Origin: a bacterium CG_4_9_14_3_um_filter_65_15 | Lineage (GTDB): Bacteria; Krumholzibacteriota; Krumholzibacteriia; LZORAL124-64-63 | Direction: 5' to 3' | DNA length: 64,000 nt | NCBI GenBank assembly: GCA_002790835.1 | Contig: PFVX01000083.1 | Span: 1 to 64,000 of the forward strand | In this document: positions 44,623-54,100 of the stretch, in pieces | Numbering within the stretch: the first letter of the stretch is position 1 | Layout of the letters: each line of letters starts with the position of its first letter | Notes under the pieces: model-generated | Told to the model about the DNA's origin: nothing | Databases searched by the model: none | What the model saw: only the letters and a program-made list of their open reading frames with translations | Program-made: the position numbers and the translations under genes

Positions 44623-45503
44623 CCCTCGCTCCGCAGACCGAGATACTTGCCCATGGCCGCCCAACTGCCGATCAGGCCCAGGACGACACACAACCCCACG
44701 AAGCCCGCCATCTGGGCGGGGGTGAACACGATCAGTCCCGTCAGCTCGTCCTTCATGACGTGCATGGCCGTCGCCAGCAGGCCCATGGCCAGGGTCCCGG
44801 CCAACAAGCCCTGCATCATGCCCTCGCAAATGAACGGCGTGCGGATGAACGTGTTGGTCGCGCCGACCAGCTTCTGCACCCGGATCACCGCGGAACTGGA
44901 GGCGATGGTCAGCTTGACCGTATTGGAGATCACGAAGATGGCGGCCAGGAACACCACCAGGCCCACCACCAGGCTGGCCATCTGGAAGCGATAGGTCCAG
45001 CGCTCGAGGACGTCGATCCATTCCTGGTTGTAGAGGATGTCGCTCACTTCCTCCCAACCGGCGATTTCGTCGCGAATCCCGTGGACCGCCTGCAGGGTGC
45101 GCGAGCCCCGCGTCAGTTCCAGACGATAGGAGGCCGGCAAAGGGTTGGCGTCCAGCAGGGCCAGGAGGCTGGCGTCATCGCCCAGGGACTGCCGGAACTC
45201 ATCCAGCGCCATGTCCCGGGAGATGAATTGCACGTCGGCCACACCCGGAATGCGCAGCAACCGCGGCTGCAGCTCCGCCAGCTGCTGAGCCGGAAGGTTG
45301 TCCATCAGGAACACCCGCATGTCGATGCCCTGGCGGGCGGTATCCAGCAGGTTGCCCAGGTTCAGGGTGGTCATGGTCAGCACCGCCAGCACCATGAGCG
45401 ACGAGGACATGATCAGGATGGTGACGCCCGTGGTCAGGGTCCGACGCCGGAACCCGGCCACCGATTCCCGGGCCAGGTATTTCCACTGGGAGCCGCTAAG
45501 CAT
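44619..45503 (-). CDS. ftsX: Cell division protein FtsX (permease)
   Basis: 294 aa from ATG 45503, overlapping the ftsE stop by eight bases (ATGCTTAG). Four membrane spans: about residues 22-45, 165-190, 215-240 and 260-282, with the extracytoplasmic loop after the first span that contacts EnvC. Typical FtsX sequence such as FISRDMALDEFRQSLGDD and VQKLVGATNTFIRTPF. Works with FtsE at the septum to transmit an ATP-driven signal to the periplasmic activator. It is coupled to the EnvC-like gene by ATGA. Confidence 0.95.
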   Translation of the reverse strand: MLSGSQWKYLARESVAGFRRRTLTTGVTILIMSSSLMVLAVLTMTTLNLGNLLDTARQGIDMRVFLMDNLPAQQLAELQPRLLRIPGVADVQFISRDMALDEFRQSLGDDASLLALLDANPLPASYRLELTRGSRTLQAVHGIRDEIAGWEEVSDILYNQEWIDVLERWTYRFQMASLVVGLVVFLAAIFVISNTVKLTIASSSAVIRVQKLVGATNTFIRTPFICEGMMQGLLAGTLAMGLLATAMHVMKDELTGLIVFTPAQMAGFVGLCVVLGLIGSWAAMGKYLGLRSEG

Positions 45504-46329
45504 GGCTGGGAACCTCCACCTGTTGAGGCCGTGGTCCGGCGGATTCGGCACGGTACATCCCGTCGTCCAGCCGGGCGGTGCGGTCCACCTGGTCGTCGCG
45601 CAACTTGTCCGAAACGATGGCCCCGTTCTCCAGCACGATGACCCGGCGACCGAAGGTCTTGACGATGCCGTGGTCGTGGGTGCTGAAGATCACGCAGGTG
45701 CCCATGTCGTTGAAACGGAACAGCAGATCGATGATCTCCTGGGCGGTGACGGGATCGAGGTTTCCGGTGGGCTCGTCGGCCAGCAGGATCTTGGGGCTGT
45801 TGACCATGGCGCGGGCAACGGCAACCCGCTGCTGCTCGCCGCCGCTGAGCTGACAGGGCTTGCGGTGGCGCTTTTCCCACAGGCCGACCTTGTTCAGCAC
45901 GCGGGTCACGTTCTCGGCGATCTGGCGCCCCGGCACCCCGATGACGAGCTGGGCGAACGCCACGTTGTCGTAAACGCTGCGGTCCTCCAGCAGGCGAAAG
46001 TCCTGAAAGACGAAGCCGATCTCGCGCCGCAACTGCGGAATGCGGCGACGGTTCATGCTGCTGGCCAGCATGCCGCGCACACGCACCTGGCCCCGGGTGG
46101 GGAACGCATCCATGGAGATCAGGCGCAAGATGCTGCTCTTGCCGGCCCCGCTCGGGCCGGTCAGGCAGAGGAACTCGCCGTTGGCCACCTGGAAGTTGAC
46201 GTCCTTCAGGGCGACCTGGTCCGGGTAGGACAAGTTCACGTGGTTCAGGCTGATGATGACCCGTTCTTCGAGGGGGCCCTGCCCGTCCCGCTCAGGGCGG
46301 TCCGGGCTCGATGTCGAATTGTGAGGCAA
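45496..46329 (-). CDS. ftsE: Cell division ATP-binding protein FtsE
   Basis: 277 aa from TTG 46329, with GGAGGG five bases upstream; no ATG is near the conserved start, and the long upstream frame is Arg-rich and unlike FtsE. ABC ATPase motifs: Walker A GPSGAGKSS, Q-loop FVFQDFRLL, signature LSGGEQQRVAVARAM, Walker B ILLADEPTGNLD, and H-loop STHDHGIV. Partner of FtsX. A 20-residue leader before VIISLNHVNL is unusual for FtsE. Divergent from the plus-strand glycosyltransferase. Confidence 0.93.
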   Translation of the reverse strand: MPHNSTSSPDRPERDGQGPLEERVIISLNHVNLSYPDQVALKDVNFQVANGEFLCLTGPSGAGKSSILRLISMDAFPTRGQVRVRGMLASSMNRRRIPQLRREIGFVFQDFRLLEDRSVYDNVAFAQLVIGVPGRQIAENVTRVLNKVGLWEKRHRKPCQLSGGEQQRVAVARAMVNSPKILLADEPTGNLDPVTAQEIIDLLFRFNDMGTCVIFSTHDHGIVKTFGRRVIVLENGAIVSDKLRDDQVDRTARLDDGMYRAESAGPRPQQVEVPSHA

Positions 46330-46502
46330 AATCACCCTCCCGGGCTGGTCGGTGGCGCCGGAGCGCCGAATCCCGTCTTGATCGCGCGCACTGAACTTGC
46401 AGGTTCCATGCCGCAGACAGGACCGTCGCTCCCGGACCCCGGGACGACCGCCAACTGCCCGGATTTCCAATTGAAGCCTGATTTTGCCCGCGGGAGGGAA
46501 GA

Positions 46503-47732
46503 ATGGGCCGGCTGAGCCTATGCATGATCGTCCGCAACGAACAGCGGATGCTGCCTGATTTTCTGGCAAGCGTGGCCGGAATCTGGGACGAACTGATCGT
46601 CGTGGACACCGGCTCAGAAGACGACACCCCGCGCCTGGCCGAGGCGGCCGGCGCCCGGGTTCTGCACCACCTTTGGCAGGATGATTTTTCCGCCGCCCGC
46701 AACGCGTCCCTGGCTGCGGCCACCGGCGACTGGATCTGCTACCTGGACGCGGACGAGCGCTGCACCCCGGAACTGGCCGTCCAGGTTCGCGACCTGCTGG
46801 AGGACCCCCAGGCCGGAGCCGCTACCGTCGTCATGCGCAACCGACGCCCCGACGGAACCCACCGCGACGCCGACCTGTTGCGCCTGTTCCGCAACGACCC
46901 GGACATCCGTTTCCGCCACCGCATCCACGAAGACCCATCCGGCCACGTCCAGGCCTACCTGGAGCGCACGGGATTGGCGATGCGTCGTCTGACCGGCGTG
47001 GTGGACCATCTGGGCTACCTCAAGAACGTCGCCGCCGCGCAGGGCAAGCGCCGGCGCGACACCGCCCTGCTGAGGCGCCAGGTGAAGGGAAACCCCGACG
47101 ACCTCTACAGCTGGTTCAAGATCATGGAGCAGGCGCGGTACTGGGAAGACCGATCCGCCTGGCGCAAGGCCGCCCGCGGCTGCCGCCGCCGTTTCGAGAA
47201 GGCCGACCCAGCAGACCTCGCCCGCCAGCCGTGGGCCGACGAGCTGTGCGCCCTGCTCGCCCAGGGCCTGCACAACCACCCCGCCCAGGGGCTGCAATGG
47301 CTGGACGCCTTGCCCGAGGAACTTCGCATGGGCCCGGCCGTGCAGTTGCGCCGCGGAATGTGGTTGGAGGAGGTCGGCCGTCCGGACGATGCCGAGGCCG
47401 CCTACACCGCCTGTGCGGCGGCGGGGGACCGAGCCGGGAACGACACCCAGTTCGGGTTGCGTTGCGGTATGGGATTGTGTCGTCTCAAAGCGGGAGCCGG
47501 TGATGTTCCGGGGGCATGGGACCAGGCCGTCCGCGCCGGGCGAGCCTGCCCCAGCGACCCCGAGGCCCTCCTGGCTGCGGTCATGTTCGCGCCCTCGGAT
47601 CTGGCCCGGGCCGACTGGCTGGCCGGCCACCTGACCGCCTATCCCGAAGCGGCCCCAGCGGTGGCCGAGACCCTCAAATCCTGCGGCCTGACGGATCTGG
47701 CCGAAGCCCTGGCCGCCACCCAGCTTTCCTGA
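46503..47732 (+). CDS. Glycosyltransferase family 2 with C-terminal TPR-like region
   Basis: 409 aa, ATG preceded by GGGAGGGA. GT-A fold N-terminal domain: SLCMIVRNEQRMLPDFL, VVDTGSEDDTP, WQDDFSAARNASL and the DADE metal site near residue 82. This subgroup (SunS or beta-1,4-glucosyltransferase type) is followed by an alpha-helical TPR-like part (about residues 210-409). Probably cytoplasmic; acceptor unknown, and the TPR part could bind a protein acceptor. It stands alone on the plus strand, with its promoter in the gap shared with ftsE. Confidence 0.88.
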   Translation: MGRLSLCMIVRNEQRMLPDFLASVAGIWDELIVVDTGSEDDTPRLAEAAGARVLHHLWQDDFSAARNASLAAATGDWICYLDADERCTPELAVQVRDLLEDPQAGAATVVMRNRRPDGTHRDADLLRLFRNDPDIRFRHRIHEDPSGHVQAYLERTGLAMRRLTGVVDHLGYLKNVAAAQGKRRRDTALLRRQVKGNPDDLYSWFKIMEQARYWEDRSAWRKAARGCRRRFEKADPADLARQPWADELCALLAQGLHNHPAQGLQWLDALPEELRMGPAVQLRRGMWLEEVGRPDDAEAAYTACAAAGDRAGNDTQFGLRCGMGLCRLKAGAGDVPGAWDQAVRAGRACPSDPEALLAAVMFAPSDLARADWLAGHLTAYPEAAPAVAETLKSCGLTDLAEALAATQLS

Positions 47733-47821
47733 CCCGTTGCAGGCCGGGCCTGCCCTTCTGGCCTGTTCATGGCGTCATGAAGGTCCCGAAGCCATGGATG
47801 GCGAAGGGGCCGAAATGCCGA

Positions 47822-47852
47822 GGACGCCGTCGCCACGAGGGCGACGGCGTCC
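47822..47852. terminator. Strong hairpin between convergent genes
   Basis: Perfect 13-base stem (GGACGCCGTCGCC and its complement) with loop ACGAG, between the ends of the glycosyltransferase and surA genes. No T-run on either side, so it probably acts as a bidirectional structural terminator or stabiliser. Confidence 0.6.
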
Positions 47853-47894
47853 GTCCATGAACTGACCAGAAGGGAAGACCCGGGCTGCTGCCGG

Positions 47895-49247
47895 TCAGGA
47901 TTCCATGTCCACGAAAAACCGGTCCCTCAACCCATCCACGTACTCGGAAAGAGCCTTTTCGATCTTCTGAGACTCCACCGCCTGGCGCAGGTTGTCCTTG
48001 AGTTCCTCGAAGGTGTACATGTGGCCTTCACGGCGCTCCAGGACCTTGAAAACGTACCAGCCGGCCGGGGTCAGCAACGGCTCGGTGACATCCCCCTCCC
48101 GGGCGTCCTGCAGGGCTTCCTGGAAATTTCTGGAAAGATCCGTGAGGGCGAAAGAGCCCAGCACGCCACCACTGCGGGCTGAGGCCGGGTCCTCGCTGAC
48201 CTCGGCGGCCACCAGGGCGAAGGCCTCGCCGTCCAGGATCCGCCGACGGGCCGCTTCGCACTTGGCCTTGGACGCGGCCACGTCCTCCTGCGACACCGTG
48301 ATGGGCAGGAACACCTGGCTGAGGGTTCGCCGGCCGTCTTCGGTGACGGCGTCCAGATGCAGCAGGTGCACGCCGCGGGAACTGACCACCGGTTCGCTGA
48401 TCTGCCCGACCTTCAGGGAGAAGGCCGCGGTCTCCAGTGCGGGGTCGAACAGTTCGCCTTTGCCCATGGTGCCGATGCGGCCACCCCGCTTGGCGGCCGG
48501 CCCCAGGGAGTACTCCTTGGCGACCGAGGCGAAATCCCGCCCCGTAGCCAGAGCGGCCTGGATCCGCCCCACCTCGGCCTGGACCTGCCGGCGCACCTCC
48601 ACCGACGGTTGCACGGTGACCAGGATATCGGCGATGGTCAAGCTGTCCGGGTCCGTGGGCATCTCGGCCAGATGTTCCTGGTAGTAGGCCCGGACCTCGT
48701 TCTCCATCACCTCCACCTGGGGCCGAATGAACTTGCCGACCACAAGGCGCAGGTACTGCTGGTCACGCATCTGGGTCCTCATGCGCCTCTTGTAATCATC
48801 CAGGGACATCCCGCTGCGCTTCAACTCGACTTCCAGCTTCTCCATGGAGCCGAAGTGCTCGACATACTGCTGGATCTTCTGGTCCACGCTCTGGCCGATG
48901 GCCTCGGCGTCCACCTTCATGTCGGCCTGTTTGGCCGCGGCGATGATCAGCTTGTTCTCGATGAGGCGCTGCAACATCTCCTTGCGGACCTCCGCGGGAG
49001 CCGCGGTGACCTTCTCGCCGCCGTACTCCTTTTCCAGCCGGAAGACCTCGATCTCACGGTCCAGATCACTCTGCAGGATGGGTTCCTCGTCCACGATCGC
49101 CACGATGCGGTCGATCAGACGGGGGCCGCTTCCTGACTGTCCGGCGCCAGGTTGCTGGGCACCGGCCGAGACCGCACCCAGGAGGAGCCCGATTCCCAGT
49201 ACCAGGGCCGATCGGCTAGGGGATCCCATCCGCAGCAGGCAGGACAT
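47895..49247 (-). CDS. surA: SurA-like periplasmic chaperone, two parvulin domains
   Basis: 450 aa from ATG 49247, with GGGAG eight bases upstream. Signal peptide ends SAGAQ. SurA N-domain starts RLIDRIVAIVDEEPILQSDLD, the family hallmark. Two PpiC domains follow: DILVTVQPSVEVRRQV...SLGPAAKRGGRIGTMGKGELFDPALETAAF (about residues 205-300) and QVFLPITVSQED...SARSGGVLGSF (about 312-410). Expected to escort barrel proteins to the BAM complex, and this window encodes at least two barrels. It is separated from the upstream parvulin lipoprotein by a terminator, so it has its own promoter or low read-through. Confidence 0.92.
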   Translation of the reverse strand: MSCLLRMGSPSRSALVLGIGLLLGAVSAGAQQPGAGQSGSGPRLIDRIVAIVDEEPILQSDLDREIEVFRLEKEYGGEKVTAAPAEVRKEMLQRLIENKLIIAAAKQADMKVDAEAIGQSVDQKIQQYVEHFGSMEKLEVELKRSGMSLDDYKRRMRTQMRDQQYLRLVVGKFIRPQVEVMENEVRAYYQEHLAEMPTDPDSLTIADILVTVQPSVEVRRQVQAEVGRIQAALATGRDFASVAKEYSLGPAAKRGGRIGTMGKGELFDPALETAAFSLKVGQISEPVVSSRGVHLLHLDAVTEDGRRTLSQVFLPITVSQEDVAASKAKCEAARRRILDGEAFALVAAEVSEDPASARSGGVLGSFALTDLSRNFQEALQDAREGDVTEPLLTPAGWYVFKVLERREGHMYTFEELKDNLRQAVESQKIEKALSEYVDGLRDRFFVDMES

Positions 49248-49267
49248 GATTGCGTCTCCCGTTCTCG

Positions 49268-49296
49268 AAAAAGGGGCCGGCTGTGCAGCCGACCCC
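49268..49296 (-). terminator. Rho-independent terminator after the parvulin lipoprotein gene
   Basis: Stem GGGG-x-CGGCT / AGCCG-x-CCCC with one mismatch, followed on the minus strand by T5. It lies directly after the 609-aa gene and before surA. Confidence 0.85.
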
Positions 49297-49305
49297 ACAT
49301 GGTTA

Positions 49306-51135
49306 CTAGCTGTCGCGTGGAATGACGTTCTCGGGAAGTGGCGGGTTTACCAGCTCTGCCCAGCCGGGAAGGTCGGCGAGGTTTTCCTCGTATACCTTCA
49401 CCCCGAAGTCCGTTCGCCACTCGTCCAAAAGTTTTTCGAAGGCAGCATTTTCGCGCTGGCGGCGGATGACCATACCGACGGTCTCGGAATCTTCCTTCAG
49501 ATTCCCGGGTTTTCCCGGGGTGATCTGTTCGCAGCTTATGATGCCGTAACGGCCATTGTCCAAGGGAAGGGGACCGGAAACCTCGTCCTTGGCCAAGCCG
49601 AACATGTAATCACGGATCGGGCCCTGAGAGTTGGAGCCGATGTTCGTCAGACGCCCTGCCCGTGCCTTGTTGTCCCGGTCCGTGCCGTACTGAAGGAGAA
49701 TCTTCTTCCACTGCGCTCCCGCATCCAACTCGGCCTTGGCCTTGGCGGCCTGCGCGGCGTTGAGGCAGACCACGAGGTGGCCGGAACGCAACTCGGGTTT
49801 GGCGAAGTCGTCCTTGTGTTCGGCCCAGTAGGTGTCGAGCTGCTCCGGAGTGACCCGCTCGTCGTACTTCACGAGGTCCTGGTAGATCTTGTTGACCAGG
49901 ACCTCCTCCAGCCTCTCGTTCACCAGGGACACCACCCGCGTGTCTTCGTACATGCCGCGAGCTCTGGCCTCGATGTTGAACAGGGCCTTGTCCATTTCCG
50001 TGTAGATCTTGTTGCGCAGGCCACCCAGCATTTCCGATTTCTTGGGCCGCTGGAACACGCTCATGCGGTCGAAAACGGCCTTGAAGTCGCCAAGGGAGTA
50101 GGCTGTGACCTTGCCTTCGGCTTTGTAGGAATAGAACGGCAAATCCATATCGGCGGGTTTGATGTCCAGGGGTTCGAGCTTATCCTGGGCCGTCGGCTTC
50201 CCGGTTTCCGGATTGAGGATCACTTCGCCCTGCGGGAGACCGGTGTAGCACCTCCACAGCGCATCTTCGTTGATCTCCAGATTGTATTTGGCGCGCAGTT
50301 CGTCACGGAAATCGGTGTGCAGCTTGGCCCTCTTGCGGGCGTACACCGTATCGAGGATCTTGGCCCGGGCCTTGTCCGGATCGAGCTTCTTTTCCGGACG
50401 GGGCTGGGTTTCCTGGTCGACACGCAATACCCAGTAACCATAGACCGTGAGGATGGGTTCGGTAATTTTGCCGACGGCGGCAGCAAACACCGGAGTCTCG
50501 AAATCCCTGCCATATTGCCCAAAGGGAACATCGATGACGAATTCACCGGTGGGGGGTTCATCACCGGCGTGATAGGCGGCCGCCACATCGTCCCAGTCGG
50601 AGCCGTCGAGCGCCATCTTGCGGGCCGCCTCGGCATCCTCGATGAAGTTGGTGATCAGATAGTGGCATTTGCGCACGATACCCATCTTCGCGTAAAAGGC
50701 GTCGAACTCCTCGTCGCTGATTTCCCGGCTGGCCTGGACGACGATCTCGTCCAACAGGACCTGTCCGGCGTAGATCTCGGTCAGGGTCTTTTGGGCTTCG
50801 GCAACGGCCGGGTCCTTCAGGTACCCGATCTTCTGGGCTTCCTGGCGCATGAGTTCCTTGTTGATGATGGCTTCCAGGAAAGCCTGCTTGCCCTCCAGGG
50901 TGGTCATGTCAAGGAACTTGCCGTCATCATCCTTGGGCAGGTCGGCCATTTCCTGATGGCTCAGGCGCCGGATGTACTCGCTGGCCATGATATGGCTTTC
51001 GCCCACGTCGGCCAGGACGACGTCCTCGGGTGTGTCGGCCTTCTTGCTGCAGCCCGACCAGACCGGAAGGGTCAGGATCATGACGACGGCAATCAGGCCG
51101 AAAAGGAAACGCTCAGGGGATTTCTTGCAGAACAT
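49306..51135 (-). CDS. Parvulin-type foldase lipoprotein (PrsA/PpiD-like)
   Basis: 609 aa, ATG with AAGGAG five bases upstream. Lipobox VWSGC, then a SurA-N-like helical region (LADVGESHIMASEYIRRL). A first parvulin-like domain lies at about residues 150-245 (HYLITNFIEDAEAARKMAL). A second, more degenerate region near 460-550 includes SGHLVVCLNAAQAAKAKAEL and DNGRYGIISCEQI. Membrane-anchored periplasmic foldase; clients unknown. It follows mfd by two bases. With surA and the cytochrome-locus isomerase, the window encodes three different parvulin chaperones. Confidence 0.85.
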   Translation of the reverse strand: MFCKKSPERFLFGLIAVVMILTLPVWSGCSKKADTPEDVVLADVGESHIMASEYIRRLSHQEMADLPKDDDGKFLDMTTLEGKQAFLEAIINKELMRQEAQKIGYLKDPAVAEAQKTLTEIYAGQVLLDEIVVQASREISDEEFDAFYAKMGIVRKCHYLITNFIEDAEAARKMALDGSDWDDVAAAYHAGDEPPTGEFVIDVPFGQYGRDFETPVFAAAVGKITEPILTVYGYWVLRVDQETQPRPEKKLDPDKARAKILDTVYARKRAKLHTDFRDELRAKYNLEINEDALWRCYTGLPQGEVILNPETGKPTAQDKLEPLDIKPADMDLPFYSYKAEGKVTAYSLGDFKAVFDRMSVFQRPKKSEMLGGLRNKIYTEMDKALFNIEARARGMYEDTRVVSLVNERLEEVLVNKIYQDLVKYDERVTPEQLDTYWAEHKDDFAKPELRSGHLVVCLNAAQAAKAKAELDAGAQWKKILLQYGTDRDNKARAGRLTNIGSNSQGPIRDYMFGLAKDEVSGPLPLDNGRYGIISCEQITPGKPGNLKEDSETVGMVIRRQRENAAFEKLLDEWRTDFGVKVYEENLADLPGWAELVNPPLPENVIPRDS

Positions 51136-51137
51136 GG

Positions 51138-54100
51138 TTACTCCTTGTCACGCAGCGCGAGAACACGCTCCAGCATGACCGCGGCGGCGGCGAGATGCTC
51201 CTCGCGTGCGGCGGGCATCTTCATGATGAACTGATCGATGGCCTTGAATTTCAAGCCCCGGGGACCCTTGGCCATCAAGCCTTGAATTATAGGCGGCGCG
51301 GGTTCCTGCCCGCCAGCGAAAAAGAAATCCAGGCCTTGGCGGGTGGCCTTGATCTCCTGGATACCGGCCTGCCCGGCCAGGATCCGCAGGCGTTGAACGG
51401 TCAGCAGGTTTTCCACCGGGGCCGGCAGCAGGCCGTAGCGGTCCTTGAATTCCTCGGCCAACCGCGCGCAGCCCTCCGGATTCCGCATGCGGGCCACGCG
51501 TCGGTAAAGATCCATCTTCTGCTGCGGGTCGCCAACGTAATCGTCGGGCAGGTAGGCGCTGACCCGCATTTCCACCTTCACATCCAGCGGTGCTACACCG
51601 CCGCCACCTTGGAGTTCCGCCACGGTTTCCTCCAGCAAACGGCAGTAGAGATCGAAGCCGATGGCCTCCATGTGGCCGTGCTGCTCCTCCCCCAGCAGGT
51701 TTCCGGCACCGCGAATCTCCAGATCGCGCATGGCGATATGGTAGCCCGAACCCAGGGCCTGGAATTCTTCCAGGGCGGCCAGACGGCGACGCGCGTCCGG
51801 CGTCAGGCGTTCGCCGGGGGGGGTCATCAGGTAGGCGAAGGCGCGGTGATTGCTGCGTCCGACCCTTCCGCGGAGCTGGTAGAGCTGGGCCAGGCCGAAA
51901 CGGTCGGCGCGGTCGATGATGATGGTGTTGACGCGCGGCATGTCCAGACCCGACTCGATGATTGCCGTGGCCACCAGCACGTCGAATTTGTGATCCAGGA
52001 AATCGAGCATGATGCGCTCGAGCTTCTCCTCCTGCATCTGTCCATGGGCCCAGGCCACCCGCACGTGTGGCAGATGTTCGCGGATGAGTTGCGCCACCCC
52101 CTCGATGGTCTGCACCCTGTTGTGGACGAAGAAAACCTGCCCGCCGCGATGCACCTCGCGCAGGATCGCCTCCACCAGAACCTGGCGGCTGAAGGTGCAG
52201 ATCTCCGTGTGGATGGGCAGACGGTCGCGGGGCGGCGTGTTGATCAGGGACATGTCCCGCGCCCCCATCAACGCCAGGTACAGCGTGCGCGGGATGGGAG
52301 TGGCGCTGAGCGTGATCACGTCGACCTGACGCTTGAGCTCCTTGATGCGCTCCTTGTGGCGCACCCCGAAACGCTGTTCTTCGTCGATGACCAGCAACCC
52401 CAGGTCCTTGAATTTCACGTCCCGCGAGAGCAGCCGGTGGGTGCCGACCAGTACGTCGACCTTGCCGTCGGCGCAGCGCTGCAGGATTTCCTTCTGTTCG
52501 GCGGGGGTGCGAAAGCGGCTGAGGACCTCCACTCGGACGGGGTAGTCGCGGAAGCGCTCGCCGAAGGTCTCGCCGTGCTGCTGCGCCAGCAAAGTGGTCG
52601 GGCAAAGCACGGCCACCTGTTTGCCGGAGGTGACCGCCTTGAACGCCGCTCGGATGGCCACTTCGGTCTTGCCGAAACCCACGTCCCCGCACACCAGGCG
52701 GTCCATGGGCTGGGTGTCCTCCATGTCCCGCTTGGTCTCGGTGATGGCCGTCAACTGGTCGGGAGTCTCCTCGTAGAGGAAGGAATCCTCCAGGGCCCGC
52801 TGCAGGTGGGTGTCGGCGGGAAAGGCGAAGCCGGGCTGCGCCTTGCGGACCGCGTAGATCTCCATCAGCTCGGCCGCCATGGCGCGGATGGCCTTGCGCG
52901 CCCTGCCCTTGACCTTCAGCCAGCTTCCCGAGCCCAGCCGGGCCAGGGGCGGGTTCGCGCCCTGGTCGGTGCTGTAGCGTTCGATCTGATCGATGTTCTC
53001 CACAGGGACGAAGACCTTGCCGCCATCTCCGTATTCCAGCTCGAGACACTCGCGGTCGGCGCCTTCGACCGTGATGACCTTCATGCCCCGGAAACGCCCG
53101 ATGCCGTATTCCAGGTGCACCACGTACTCGCCCGGCCGCAGGGATGCCCGTTCCTTGACCAGCCCGGAACTGCGGTGCCGCACCCGCACCGGGCGTCGGT
53201 ATCGCTGGAAGAATTCGTGGTCGGTGATGACTGTCAGCCTGGCCTCCGGCCAGTCGAACCCCGCGGACAGCGTTCCCACTCGGGGCAGGGCCTCGGCCGG
53301 CACTTCGCCCTCATCGAGCAGCAATTCGATCAGGCGTTCGGCCTGCCCTTTGTTGTCGCAGACGACCAGGCTGGCCCGACCTTCGGCCGCATTTTCCCGC
53401 AACCGTTCGGCAAGGGCCTCGGCCCCTCCGCCCCGGAGATCCTGCCCAGAGGTCTGAAACGCAACATCCTGCCGCGGCGCCTCGGCGAGCCAGGCGGCTG
53501 CCTCGTCGCCGACGATCCAGCCGCCTGCTACAAGGGTATGGCGGAAGCCGGCATGCTCCAGGCGCGCGGCCGGCTCGACCAGTTCCTCCAGATCCGGCAG
53601 GATGGCCTCGTGCTCCAGCCGCCCCTCCCGCAACCGCGGCAACTCCTGGTCCAAAAGCTCGGAGTGTTCCTTGAGCCGAACGGGATCGACCCAGAAGACG
53701 TGGGTCCCGACGGGCAGGTAGTCGGCCACCGTCGCCGTCGGTCCCAGCCAGGGCAGGTAGGATTCCAGGCCGTCGTCCACGAGGCGGTCCTCCAGGCGGG
53801 CCTGAAGGTCGTGGAGAAAGTCGTCGTCGTCGGGGGGCGCGCCGGATTCCAGCAACCGTTCTTCCACCCGGGCCAGGCAACCCAGCACCGCGTCGTCATC
53901 CAGCAGCAGGTGGCTGACCGGCAGGATGAGCGCCTCGGTCCCGCGCGCGGTGGTACGCTGGGTCGTCACGCTGAAGTGGCGGATGGATACGATTTCGTCG
54001 TCGAAGAACTCGATGCGCAAGGGATGTTCGCCCGGAGTGAAGACGTCGATCATGCCTCCGCGGCGGGCGAAATCGCCCACCTTGGCCACCAGGCCGGCCG

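Noticed and set aside
44623-45057. N-terminal extension of the EnvC-like frame into ftsX
   Set aside because: The extension is Arg/Gly-rich shadow of ftsX. The ATG overlapping the ftsX stop gives a normal signal peptide.
46330-46569. 80-residue extension upstream of ftsE
   Set aside because: Cys/Arg-rich and unlike FtsE; a TTG with a strong GGAGGG site at 46329 explains the start better.
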